Shown here: positions 1 through 8,988 of the stretch, piece by piece | Position numbering within the stretch: position 1 is the stretch's first letter | Layout of the letters: each line of letters starts with the position of its first letter | Source of the DNA: Catenaria anguillulae PL171 | Lineage: Eukaryota > Blastocladiomycota > Blastocladiomycetes > Blastocladiales > Catenariaceae | DNA length: 25,657 bases | Direction: 5' to 3' | NCBI GenBank assembly: GCA_002102555.1 | Contig: MCFL01000329.1 | Coordinates: forward strand, 1 to 25,657 | Translations under genes and position numbers: made by a program | Notes under the pieces: model-generated | Seen by the model: only the letters and a program-made list of their open reading frames with translations | Told to the model about the DNA's origin: nothing | Databases searched by the model: none

Positions 1-214
1 GAGACACGTTCGTGGGTTTCTTGCGGCGCAACTTGTGCGACGCGCAGTGGAGGTGGGTGATTTGATGGCCAACACTCAAGAAGCCGAGAGCGTGTGGGAT
101 GCCGTTGTGGGTGCCGTCAAGTTGCAGCAGCGGCAGCGGCAGTTGCGTGTGAGAGAGAGGGGCCATGTCAGGGATTCCCATGTTGGAGGAGGTAGAGGAA
201 CGTATCCGGTTTAG
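1..214 (+). CDS. 3' end of an unknown gene (partial)
   Basis: The frame starting at base 2 is open for 70 codons from the window edge to a TAG at 212-214. The peptide is helix-friendly (a stretch around VWDAVVGAVKLQQRQRQ, then an Arg-rich tail ending GTYPV). Most codons end in G or C, as in the well-supported genes here, which is the main reason to call it coding. No family is recognised. The opposite strand is also open over 1-181 (ATG at 181-179), but its His/Leu-rich peptide and codon use look less like a gene. It may be only the last exon of a longer gene lying to the left. Confidence 0.4.
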   Translation, partial: RHVRGFLAAQLVRRAVEVGDLMANTQEAESVWDAVVGAVKLQQRQRQLRVRERGHVRDSHVGGGRGTYPV

Positions 215-569
215 CGACGAGCACTCGCGGTGAGCTTTTCCAGTTGCCTCTAATACAAGCGCGGATGACGGCGTCGGCGGTGTCTTGCTGCATCCTGCCT
301 GTCACTTTCCCTGCATTTCCACATCCGCGTTATCCGGTGCGCACGTCGGCCGACTCTGGCCAGCTACGCCACGCAAGTCTGATTTCACCGTCCAACTCGG
401 CGAGAAACTCGGCCGGGACGAATGACAGTCAGCAGACTCGCCTGCAAACAGTGCCAGGTCTGACACCCTTTTCGCGAGCGACGTAGGTTCGTTATTGTCA
501 GCGTTCGACGAACTGGCTCGTGCACTCGTTATATCGAATTTGCCCGTTTCAAGTTGGACATGAGTGCAG

Positions 570-582
570 CGGCAAACAAAAT
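570..582 (+). promoter_or_regulatory. Upstream element shared by the two paralog promoters
   Basis: CGGCAAACAAAAT lies 288 bp upstream of the ATG at 858. The identical 13-mer lies at 4176-4188, 293 bp upstream of the ATG at 4469. A second short match, GTTTCAAG(T/C)TGG, precedes it at 546-557 and 4137-4148. Identity in otherwise diverged flanks at nearly the same distance from the start suggests a retained regulatory site. The factor is unknown. Confidence 0.45.
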
Positions 583-676
583 CAACGCCACGAATTCGCG
601 CACGCTCTCGCGTACAACGGCCGCCCGAAATCATATGATGCGCTCATGTCCACCCTCTTCCATGTCCAAACGTGTA

Positions 677-702
677 AATGGCCGATTGTACGTTCGGCCA
701 TT
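677..702. promoter_or_regulatory. Perfect 9-bp inverted repeat in the promoter of the first paralog
   Basis: AATGGCCGA (677-685) and TCGGCCATT (694-702) are exact reverse complements separated by 8 bp. The site is about 155 bp upstream of the ATG at 858 and about 50 bp upstream of the ACATAAACC element. It could bind a dimeric regulator such as a zinc-cluster protein, which often uses CGG/CCG half-sites. That is inference. Its right arm overlaps the GCCATTCA motif that is also present before the second paralog. Confidence 0.4.
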
Positions 703-748
703 CAGGCCCCGGGTATCATCGCGAAAAGCCACCGTCCTCGCCGTGGAT

Positions 749-761
749 ACATAAACCCCTG
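749..761 (+). promoter_or_regulatory. TATA-like core promoter element of the first paralog
   Basis: ACATAAACCCCTG lies about 109 bp upstream of the ATG at 858. ACATAAACC recurs at 4339-4347 before the second paralog, and ATAAACCCCTG recurs exactly on the minus strand at 19083-19073 before the coiled-coil gene. A degenerate TATA box with a fixed 3' flank is the simplest reading. Confidence 0.4.
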
Positions 762-857
762 ACGCCCCCGTCATTCCCTCCTCCCGACGGGGTCTCCTTT
801 CGCGTGTCTCTGGTGTCTCACACTCCAGCACCTCTCCTCCATAGACCTCGACTCAAC

Positions 858-3109
858 ATGGCTAACCCAGAAGGTGACTTTTTTCAGAGCTCTTCGCCGC
901 CACCATCCGGTGAGCGCGCTGAGCCTGAAGGTCTGTCCCCCCTGTTGGGCGCCGTTGATTCGCAAACTCCTTCCGCGGCTAGCGCTCCTCCTGCTGCCAC
1001 GGCCGCTCCTACTGGTTTCGCTACCGAGTCGCCCCAGCTTACCATGCCCGCGCCTCCGGCGCCGCCTGCGGCTGTACGTTGACTCATTCATTCAGCGCCT
1101 CTGCGCTCGTCGCCGCTGCATGTCCAAGCCCAGATTTCGTGACGGGGCGTGTCCCTGACAGCTACCTCTGGCTGTATCATCGCCTCGCGGATTCATGTTG
1201 CTCGCCCGTCACCGTCTGGTTTGATCATCCACTCATGTGCTGTCCCTTCAATATCGTTTCAATAGATTGAACAAATTGTCCTCGGACACGCTAGCCAAGG
1301 TCCCGCCGTTCAAGTTGAGGGCGCCAACCTCCTCATTAGCCCATACATTTTCGATTTTCACCTTTTTACCGAAACCAACAATACGATGGGCCGAGGCCCC
1401 ACTGCCGAGGGCAAGCCTGATCACCGCGCCAAACTTGTCGACGGCTTCTGGCCACGGTTGACGGTGAGTGGAACCCAGTTCAAAAGGAAGCTCATGCCCG
1501 CGTACTTCCCGCTGTCAAGGTATTCCCGGCCCGAGGACCCCGGCACAACCAGTCCGTCCATCTCCCAGGTCAAGGTCGAGTTGAAGCTGGACGTGATCAA
1601 CCTTACGGTCAAAGAGTACGAGACGCGTCAGCCGCCCCAAAGCGTCGTTCTCCGTGGTGTGTCTGCCTTAATGCTACAAGGCATCGATCAGGTCTTAGTC
1701 GTGTTGAAGGAGAACATCAACATCGAGCCAGGTGATTACAGTGCCACGCTGAAGGTCAATGGCGAGTGGGTGAACAACTGTACGTTTCGTTGTTGCTTCG
1801 TATTCAGGTTGTGACAGACTCCTCACTTAACGACGTTTTTCATGCTCATTCTTCACCAGTCCCCTGGCGCGTCGTGATCCAGCAAACCCGCGAAAACAAC
1901 ATCAACCGCATTGACGGTGCTATCCGAACAATTAGCAGACGTCTCGCGGTTGCCGGCCCTTACGATCGCCCTGATTCCCCCTCGTCTTCGCCCCGTTCCC
2001 GTAGACGCCGTCAGACCACCACGTCACCGGCCAGTGTTGAAGCGTCGCCGGATCCATCCCAAAACTATTTCTCGCCTGCCAGCTCGGCCACCGCTTCATC
2101 TAGTGCCCATTCCTCGCCGACCATGTCGCAACTGGACTTGGCCGACTCTCTCGCTGGGTTTTCCCCCGATCTGGGTTCACTTGACATGTCACTTGCTCAT
2201 CTCGGCTTCAACATGCAACCTCCAGTGGCGTCTCACGCTCAAATGTCCTTGGCGCACTCGGCCGGTGCTCAGACCGTGTCATCGTCTTCGACGTGGGTGC
2301 AGCAGACGAGTGCATCGCCCGTCATTCCTGTGTCGAATGTGAACAGTGCTCATTCCGCGCCCATGCAATCACCGGCGACCGCGGTCTCTCCCGACTCGGC
2401 CTTTCTTGTCGCGCTCAATGTCATCCGTCAACATGGTTTCGACGCAGTTCCTGGCCCTTATTCACCGGCCCCCTCACTTGGGCAAGCCGTGCGGCCGGCT
2501 GTGGTGGCTCAAGTTCCTGGCCATGTCACCTCGGTTCCTATGGTGCCCATGTGGGCCCAGCCACAGCAGTCGTATGCATTCGGTCCTTTTGGTAACTTTA
2601 TCGCCCACCAAACGCCAATGCCAGGTCCTTCGTACACGAAAATGGTTGCGAATCAAAGTTTCGCCCCATTGGCACCCAACCTGGCGCTGTCGCACACGGG
2701 CTTTTCCATGTCCATCCCTGCCCAAGCACAACACCCGGGCGTTCAGCAGGACCAAGTGGCGCCACCCATGGAGGGCGACGAGCTCTCGCGTATTCTCGGT
2801 CTTCACATCCCGGATCCAAACGGGCCCGTGTGTCCTGACTCCAACACGGCCACAGCAGTGTCCAACTATGCTGTGCAAGCATGGCCGCCGCAAGCATCCG
2901 CGTCACTCGATCCCGCGTCCGGCTTTGAGGATCTGTTCTCCTCGGCACCGTCGTTGCCCACCGCCCAGCCGGATGGCACAGAGTATCTGGATTTGAGTTT
3001 CCTTGAGCAGCCAACATCAGCGGCAGGCCTTGCCGTATCCACGGGTGATCGCGAGTATCAAGACAGGTTGATTGCCGGATTCAGTTCTCGTTCTCAACAA
3101 CAGGGTTGA
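858..3109 (+). CDS. Paralog 1: unknown beta-rich domain protein with a long Ser/Pro/Gln-rich tail
   Basis: Three exons are inferred: 858-1073, 1266-1779 and 1860-3109, giving 659 residues. Introns begin GTACGT; intron 1 ends AATAG (phase 0) and intron 2 ends CCAG (phase 1). Residues 1-72 are Pro/Ala/Ser-rich. Residues about 73-255 form a compact domain with many beta-strand-like segments. It contains GRGPTAEGKPDHRA (residues 114-126) and MPAYFP (149-154), and ends with an Ig/filamin-like hairpin, GDYSATLKVNGEWVNNFP. The rest, about 400 residues, is low-complexity Ser/Pro/Ala/Gln with scattered Met. It ends with a hydrophobic-acidic patch (EYLDLSFLEQ) reminiscent of an activation domain. There is no signal peptide or membrane segment. 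The domain matches no family I can name; velvet and Rel were considered and not supported. A DNA-binding or regulatory role is only a guess. The neighbour at 4469-6133 is a clear paralog with the same exon plan. Confidence 0.75.
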
Positions 3110-4175
3110 TGGGCCGTTGAATGTTGTTGCTGTCGGAGTTGTGTTTCTATGTGTGTCTTTGTTGTTTTTGCTTGTGTTTGTGCTCTCTCTCACCTTATCC
3201 CGCCATTCGCGCCTCTTTCCCCGCTCATTTGCCCCCCTTCCTCCCCCTGTCCACCGTCTCTGCTTGATTGCCCTTTCATGCCTTTCCTTGTGCTTCCAAG
3301 CCAGATGTTCAACACATTGTTGCAGACTCGTGGCGGAGGTGTGGAGATTGGCGTGCCAGGATGATCAAGTTGCGATCAATCTTTTTGTGTCCGTTTCTTT
3401 CGCTTTGCGTCTTTGCTGTATGTTTTCGTTTCAGCAATCTACATTTCTTGTCCACAATATTAAAAGTTGCATGCTGTAGTTCTAGTTTCTGCATGCTTTG
3501 TTCTGTAAATGAATGGCTGGTCAGGTCGGCATCTTTCACTCACAATGCAAACATGACAACGTGTCTGATGTTTGTCTCAACAGCCATGTCTCACAATGAT
3601 CAATGCTCCCTTAATTGCCCCGTCTTGCGCGACCCCTTTTCGGCGAGGGCGGGTTGTCAACCAAACCTGCCCTTACATGAGAGCAGAACTTATCTCGGAC
3701 TGGGATTGGCACACTGGGACCGAGCATGCGTGCTGGGACGGTTGAGATATCTGATGAGCCAGGCAAAGGCGACCCGTCCAAAGCCACCTTCGTTTTGCAA
3801 TGCAATACGTAAAATGGGTGTCTGGTTATCAGTGTACATCACACATTGGCCGAATGTCCACCTCAGCCGTCAAAGATCGGCACAAACTCTTCCGGCGGCA
3901 TTTCATGTCAATCCGCAATGGCCCACGATCATTCCCAGGCACACGGCGAGCTGCTCACTGCAACCGAAAACCCTCTGTCCAAACGAAACCGATCCTGATT
4001 GGTCGTTCCAGTCGCTTGGGGGGTAAAACGTATGTAGGTACGCCTATCCCAAGGCAGAGTGCGAAGACGTTGCTCGGGCCCATTCACCGCCAGGCCTAGG
4101 CGCCGTGCGGGCCGTGTCCTGGGGCACGCACGGTGTGTTTCAAGCTGGCCTCGTGGGCTCCTTGTGAAAGAGCAC

Positions 4176-4188
4176 CGGCAAACAAAAT
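4176..4188 (+). promoter_or_regulatory. Upstream element shared by the paralog promoters (second copy)
   Basis: CGGCAAACAAAAT is identical to 570-582 and lies 293 bp before the ATG at 4469. It is followed in the same order as in paralog 1 by GCCATTCA (4291-4298), CGTCCT (4322-4327) and ACATAAACC (4339-4347). Confidence 0.45.
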
Positions 4189-4404
4189 ACATATACCTAT
4201 GTATACTCACACGCCCACCATGGGCTATGGACATTGTCAAACCACTGCCGAATGGGCGCCACATCATTCGATCCGACGCCTCCCATAGCCGCCATTCACA
4301 GTAGAGTGTGAGCTCTGCTGTCGTCCTTGACAAAAAGTACATAAACCTCGGACGCACCCCACCTCCTCCCTCCCTCTCTCGAAGGTTCTGTGTAGAGCTA
4401 ATAG

Positions 4405-4410
4405 TATAAA
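4405..4410 (+). promoter_or_regulatory. TATA box of the second paralog
   Basis: TATAAA lies 59 bp before the ATG at 4469. It is followed by a direct repeat of AGTAAAAGG (4414-4422 and 4426-4434). The upstream ACATAAACC at 4339 is an alternative core element, so two start sites are possible. Confidence 0.4.
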
Positions 4411-4468
4411 GCGAGTAAAAGGCTTAGTAAAAGGTACAGAGAGTGTAATACCGTATTCGTAACCTAAA

Positions 4469-6133
4469 ATGGCTTCCTCCTCCAACTCGACCAATGGTTC
4501 AACCAATGTCCCTCCTGTGCCGCCGCCGGCGCCCAATGTCGCTCCGGTATGTTCCCCCATGTCGTTTGCCATATGTAGCCCTCTTCTCAGTGCCTCCTGC
4601 CGCGCATTTCCGCTGTTCCTCCGTCCCCTCCGCCATTAGCGAGGCTAACAATGCGCCCCTCGCCCATCTTCCCTACTTCATCTTCACCCACGCCAGCAAC
4701 CACACACGATTGACTTGGTACCCTTGGAAACGGCCCAACCATCCGACAACGGATCCAACGTTCTCGCCTCCGCGGAAACGGAACCCATTCTGATTACCGC
4801 CGTCAACAACGCTCGCGGGAGGCGCCCCCAGGCTGTGGGTCGCCCGGATCACCGAGCTATGCTCCGCAACGACATGCTCTTGATTGTTAAGGCTCGGGCA
4901 AACAGAAAGATCTGGCCCGCGTGGTTCCCCTTTCGGTACTGGAGGTCGGCCGCCAGCGGCCAGGGTGCTCGTTTCAAAATCCGTTGTATGTTGAAGATGC
5001 ACGGCCCGATCGACCACCCAACTGCTCCCGCCCAAGAGATCACCTTTACGCACAAGGTCAGGACTATCGAAGATTTGCATCAGGAGATTCATTTGCAATT
5101 GAACGACGTTGTTTTGGAGCTCGGCCTTTACAATGCCGAGCTGCTCGTCAACGGCCTGGCTGTTGCCAATTGTACGTCCGACATGTGTCCGAAACGCGTC
5201 GTGCCATTCACACTCACATCATGTCCACCAGTCCCGGCTCAGATCCGTGTCAAGCACGCCAGACATGATGGCCAAAAGGGTCCGAAGCGCGCGTCGCTGC
5301 CAGTTAGCCCTTTCCCGAGTTCTGGCTATGACTCGTCGACTTCGGCCGAAATGCCCTTGGCCGGCGCCGGCGCTGCTATCAGCACCTCGAGCTTGTCGGC
5401 CTCTTTGGTGTCGTCGTCGGCCTCGTCCCAAGTCCACAACATGGTGTATGGTATCTTTCCGCAACTCTCGCCACCGTCGACCATGCCCGCAGCTGCCCCT
5501 GCTCCCAATATTATGCCGTTGGCGTCGGCGGCCCAACCAGGCGTGTCGGACTGGAGCTTGGCCATGAGTCCGCCGTTCTACGGTTTCCAACAAGGTGGTC
5601 CCGCGCCAATTGGTGCAATGCAAATTTCGGCGAACGCGCCCCAGTCCCCATTCACGGCCATGCCCAACAACTTGCTCTTTGCCGGTGCCCAGTGGCAAGC
5701 ACCTCTGCCCATGGCCTTGAACACCGTGCCGTTGCCGGCGGGCCCGGGGCCCGTGCCCTTCTACTGGCCCATCAACGCCCAGCCGGCTGCTCTCCAGGTG
5801 CCGTTGGCCCAGCTGGAGCCTGCCCAGGTGCCCGCGTCGGCCGCCACGACCGTGTCCGGCTCGTCCAGCCCCGTCCCCAGTCTTGAGTCGTTCTATTCCG
5901 TGCCCGAGTATTGGCCGTCCGTCCCCACGCCTCAAGGTCACACCCCGCCGTTGCCGCCGACGTACTTGATGCCTCCTTCGCCCTCGTTGGCGGAACTTTT
6001 CGAGGATACCCTCAACCTGGACGGAGAGCCGCTGGCGATTGACTCGATGGATGCACAAGATGACGACAACGGCGCGAACGGCTCGGCGGATGCCGACGAC
6101 GACCTCATGGCCTTTCTGCTGCATCAAGATTGA
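4469..6133 (+). CDS. Paralog 2: unknown beta-rich domain protein with a Ser/Pro/Ala-rich tail
   Basis: Three exons are inferred: 4469-4546, 4697-5171 and 5232-6133, giving 484 residues. Both introns (GTATGT...CCAG, phase 0; GTACGT...CCAG, phase 1) sit at the same places as in paralog 1. Intron 2 splits the Phe codon of the NF/P motif in both genes. The domain (residues about 27-195) shares GRRPQAVGRPDHRAML (residues 67-82), WPAWFP (99-104) and the closing hairpin LGLYNAELLVNGLAVANFP with paralog 1. The tail is Ser/Pro/Ala-rich. It ends in a strongly acidic segment with hydrophobic residues (DADDDLMAFLLHQD), the pattern expected of a transcriptional activation domain. Intron 2 is 60 bp with no in-frame stop, so a retained-intron product with 20 extra residues would stay in frame. 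No family is recognised, and a regulator role is inferred from the tail only. Confidence 0.75.
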
Positions 6134-6830
6134 TCTTACAGTCGACGATTACGTATTTCACACCTCCTTTCTCCTCCTAAGTATTCCTATTTCCAAGTAT
6201 CAAGTTTGACGGCAGCCGATAAAGTGCCTGTGTGGCGAATGTGTTTGGTGTAACAGATTTTGCATGCCGCCAAGCTGGACATAATACCCTCTCGCAAAAA
6301 TAATACGAAGGGATTGGGTTCAGACTTGTGCGACGATGCCGTTTATTTAGATCTATGATGCTCCTGCCTCCCATTTATGAGCATGGAGTCCTTGAGTTGC
6401 TTTGTGTTGTCCTTTTTCTTTTGTGTCTCAATTTGCTTTCCATTTCTCTTTTTTTTCAGTTCCTTCAGTTCGATCGTGTGCTCAGTGTCTTTCACTGTTG
6501 CTCTCAAGTTGTTTCGTTTTCTTTTCATTTTCCAGTTCACACCTGTTCCGGTTGTTTCCATCCTGTTTTGTAAGTAAAGCCTGTAAACCTCAAAAAAAAA
6601 GTTTTTGTTTTTCGTTCACCATATTCTTGTCCATGGTTCTCCGGCAAGCTGCCTTGATGGATGTGATCTCTGCTTGGCGCACTGCGGCCACGAGCGACTC
6701 GGAGCAAGCATGGCAAACTATTATGTTTACATGTCAAGGTAAGTGTTGCGCAATCACTAACCGTGACAAACATGGGATGTGGTAGGGTACATGAGAGCAA
6801 CAGTCCAGCTCACAACCAGCCGGCATGGAC
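6134..6830. other. Convergent intergenic region between paralog 2 and the PMP47-like gene
   Basis: This stretch probably holds both 3' UTRs. 6380-6620 is strongly T-rich on the plus strand and ends in an A9 tract followed by T-runs (about 6592-6620). Its right end contains an unexpected plus-strand intron-like signal at 6739-6785, described under findings. No firm gene is visible. Confidence 0.45.
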
Positions 6831-7973
6831 TCAGCGATTCCGCTGAACAACGACGCTGCTGCCGGCACTGGCTCCACGAACCAGCATGAACGCCACGAGC
6901 GTGTACTTGTCAATCTTGTCCTTGAGCACAAACAAGAGCGCTTGGCTAAGCACGGCCTTGAGGATTTGCGGCTGCATGCCCTTGTACCATCCGACAAGGC
7001 CCTCGGCCTTGAGCACCTTGCGCAGCACGTCCATGGCCGACTTGAATTGCAGTTCGGGGTTGTGTGCGTGTTCCTTGGGAGGTTTCCATTGGAGCCGGAC
7101 TTTGGCCATAATGTACGGCTAGATCAGAGAGCAGGTGATGTGCGTGAGAAACTACACGAGTGTGCCGATATAGAAAGCGGTGCGTGGATACGTACATAGG
7201 TGACGACGGTGGCCAACGTCTTTGCCATTGCTCCAATCACAAACACCTCGCCCGAACTCAACGGCCTGCCCGCTTGCTTGCCCACGACCAGCGTCTTGAG
7301 GCGCTCAAACATGCCAAACGTAATGGCCGGATTCGACACGAGCACCATGCTTGGCTTCAACCCCTTCCACAACGCCGTGACGCCCTCTTCCCTGACAATC
7401 GACATCCACGTCTCGCTAAACGTCATGCGCCTTGCCTTTGGCGTTGTTTGCTGCCGGGTAATCACCACGCTGACTGGAATTGTTGTGAGCTGACTGAGTG
7501 CGCCTGCCAACGCACCAAGCGCCAACTCGACCGCAGTACTTGTGGGCCCCGTGGCGCGGCGCGCATGGTACTCGCGAATGGTCTGGTACCAGAAAAAGTA
7601 GGCGAAATTGGACGAGGCCGTGCCGAGCAAGCCCGCGGGTAAGCCGGCGTACAGGCCCTCGATGCCTTCGTTGCCCAGGATGGATTGGAAGGCGTGCCAC
7701 ATGGACGTGTACTCTGGGACGAGGTCTTCGTCTTCGACAAAGGCACGGTTGGATTTCTTGAGCAGGGCGCCCGATTGAACTTGCATGCGTGTCTTGATAA
7801 TGTCTGCCGGGCCGAGATAATCAGACGTCAGCATCATCAAGTTCAGTCGACGGGAGGGCAGGCGTATGTGTATCGAGCATACCGAGCGGGTACGTCAGGG
7901 CCAGGGCGATGAGAGCACCGGCCGAGCCCGAGAGGGCGTGGCCAAAGGGCGGAAGCGAGTTGGAGCCGCCCAT
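6831..7973 (-). CDS. PMP47: Peroxisomal adenine nucleotide carrier (PMP47/SLC25A17 type)
   Basis: Mitochondrial-carrier-family protein of 328 residues. Exons on the minus strand are 7973-7883, 7803-7196 and 7118-6831. Introns are 79 bp (GTATGC...GGCAG, phase 1) and 77 bp (GTACGT...CTAG, phase 0). Three carrier repeats are visible: TYPLDIIKTRMQVQ (residues 27-40), TTIPVSVVITRQQT (137-150) and TYPYIMAKVRLQW (232-244). The glycine-helix motifs EGIEGLYAG, EGVTALWKG and EGLVGWYKG follow the repeats. The third repeat, with VLSQALLFVLKDK near the end, is characteristic of peroxisomal PMP47/ANT1-type carriers rather than mitochondrial ADP/ATP carriers. Such carriers bring ATP into peroxisomes for fatty-acid activation and beta-oxidation. 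Length matches the family. The first exon encodes the first helix up to the signature Pro-Leu, an ordinary place for an intron here. The gene is divergent from the transporter at 8989. Confidence 0.9.
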
Positions 7974-8988
7974 GGTTGATGACGATACGATGCGAGTGAT
8001 GCGATGCGGAGTCGAGTTGAAGGCAAGGCGTCGAGCTTGCGCAATCGCAGGAGACGGCAGAGAGCTTGGAGTGGATAGAGCGGATAGTTGGGCCGTCAGA
8101 GTCAGACGATGTGCATTGAATGATGTTTACATGAATATTTCTTTCCATTGAAGGCCAGAGAGAAAGACCAGAATTAATTCAATCGGCCCCCACTCGTTTG
8201 CATCTGCAACTGCACATGGCAAGCATTAGTTTAGTGCGAACGGCCGATCCGACGCGCGAGACATGTCCGAAATCAGCCGTTGACGCGGACTGTTGGGCTC
8301 GGCGTTACGTTGGCGCGTGAAAACCGTCAGGCGTGATGAAAACAGTCCATCAGTGTTCCATGGCGATTCCATGCATGGCTGGGTTGATTCCCACTTTGAC
8401 CATGTATTGACCATAACACGGAGTGTTTCACTCAATGCAGACGAGGTCGACGAACTTATACAATGCACTTGATGCAACGTGCCCCGTGACCCGACCTGCT
8501 TCACTCCTTGCATTGGTTTCACTTGGTGCCGGCTCCTCCTTGTCCGGCCGTCCCTTGTCCTCGAGCTGCCGTTGGTCGCTTCCACCGCCACCCTCAGACT
8601 CTGCCGTTATAACCGGCTCATCCATCTGACGAGGTACCTAGACCCGCCAGCGCTCACGCACATTGCACATTCATAAGTGTTGCCGGCATCCCACGTGTCG
8701 GTATCCGACGCCAGCAGATCCCACCTTGCAGTGGTGTTGCACATGTTACAGATTCAAGTGGACAAGGACACACATCGAGTTGTTAGCAAATAGTTTGGCG
8801 ATATCGCTGCAACTGCACCGCTATTTTTACACATTGTTTCCGTTTTCGCCGTCAAGATCATTGCCCTTGCTGTATCAGCCGACCCACGCCGCCCACCAAG
8901 TTTGCACCCAGTCGCTTGCCGTGCCTGACCGCTGCCTGCCTGCAACTCGGCACTCGCTCATAAGGAACCCCCAGTACCCTTGCCCATC
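7974..8988. other. Divergent promoter region between PMP47-like gene and DMT transporter
   Basis: About 1 kb lies between two divergent starts. I see no TATA box at a sensible distance from either. A 211-codon plus-strand frame from 8663 runs into the transporter's first exon in another frame and is His/Arg/Pro-rich, so it is treated as chance. A minus-strand 121-codon frame at 8226-8591 is likewise unremarkable. Confidence 0.45.

Larger units (their letters stand above)
215..857. other. Intergenic region and promoter of the first paralog
   Basis: There is no supportable gene in this 643-bp stretch. The short ORFs on both strands have no recognisable content. The right half holds the promoter elements described separately: CGGCAAACAAAAT at 570-582, an inverted repeat at 677-702, GCCATTCA at 697-704, CGTCCT at 733-738 and ACATAAACC at 749-757. 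The last 90 bp before the ATG are pyrimidine-rich, as expected of a 5' leader. Confidence 0.5.
3110..4468. other. Intergenic: 3' UTR of paralog 1 and promoter of paralog 2
   Basis: I see no gene in this 1.36-kb stretch. 3110-3480 is T-rich and probably holds the 3' UTR of paralog 1, with an AT-rich AATATTAAAA around 3456 that could act in 3'-end formation. A 252-codon open frame at 3268-4026 is Cys/Arg/Ser-rich, crosses this T-rich part and shows no domain, so it is not called. The right third carries the promoter motifs shared with paralog 1, a small inverted repeat (ATACATA at 4187-4193, TATGTAT at 4198-4204), and a TATA box. Confidence 0.5.

Noticed and set aside
1-181. Minus-strand frame starting at 181
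   Set aside because: Codon use and composition are less gene-like than the plus-strand frame over the same bases.
1266-2000. Velvet, Rel-homology or filamin identity for the paralog domain
   Set aside because: Only the final hairpin resembles an Ig or filamin repeat. The velvet and Rel signature motifs are absent, so no family name was given.
3268-4026. 252-codon plus-strand frame between the two paralogs
   Set aside because: It covers T-rich 3'-UTR-like sequence, is Cys/Ser/Arg-rich, shows no domain, and overlaps no promoter or splice logic.
5219-6127. 302-codon minus-strand frame opposite paralog 2
   Set aside because: It is the Arg/Gly-rich antisense shadow of the GC-rich third exon; the plus strand has conserved domain and splice sites.
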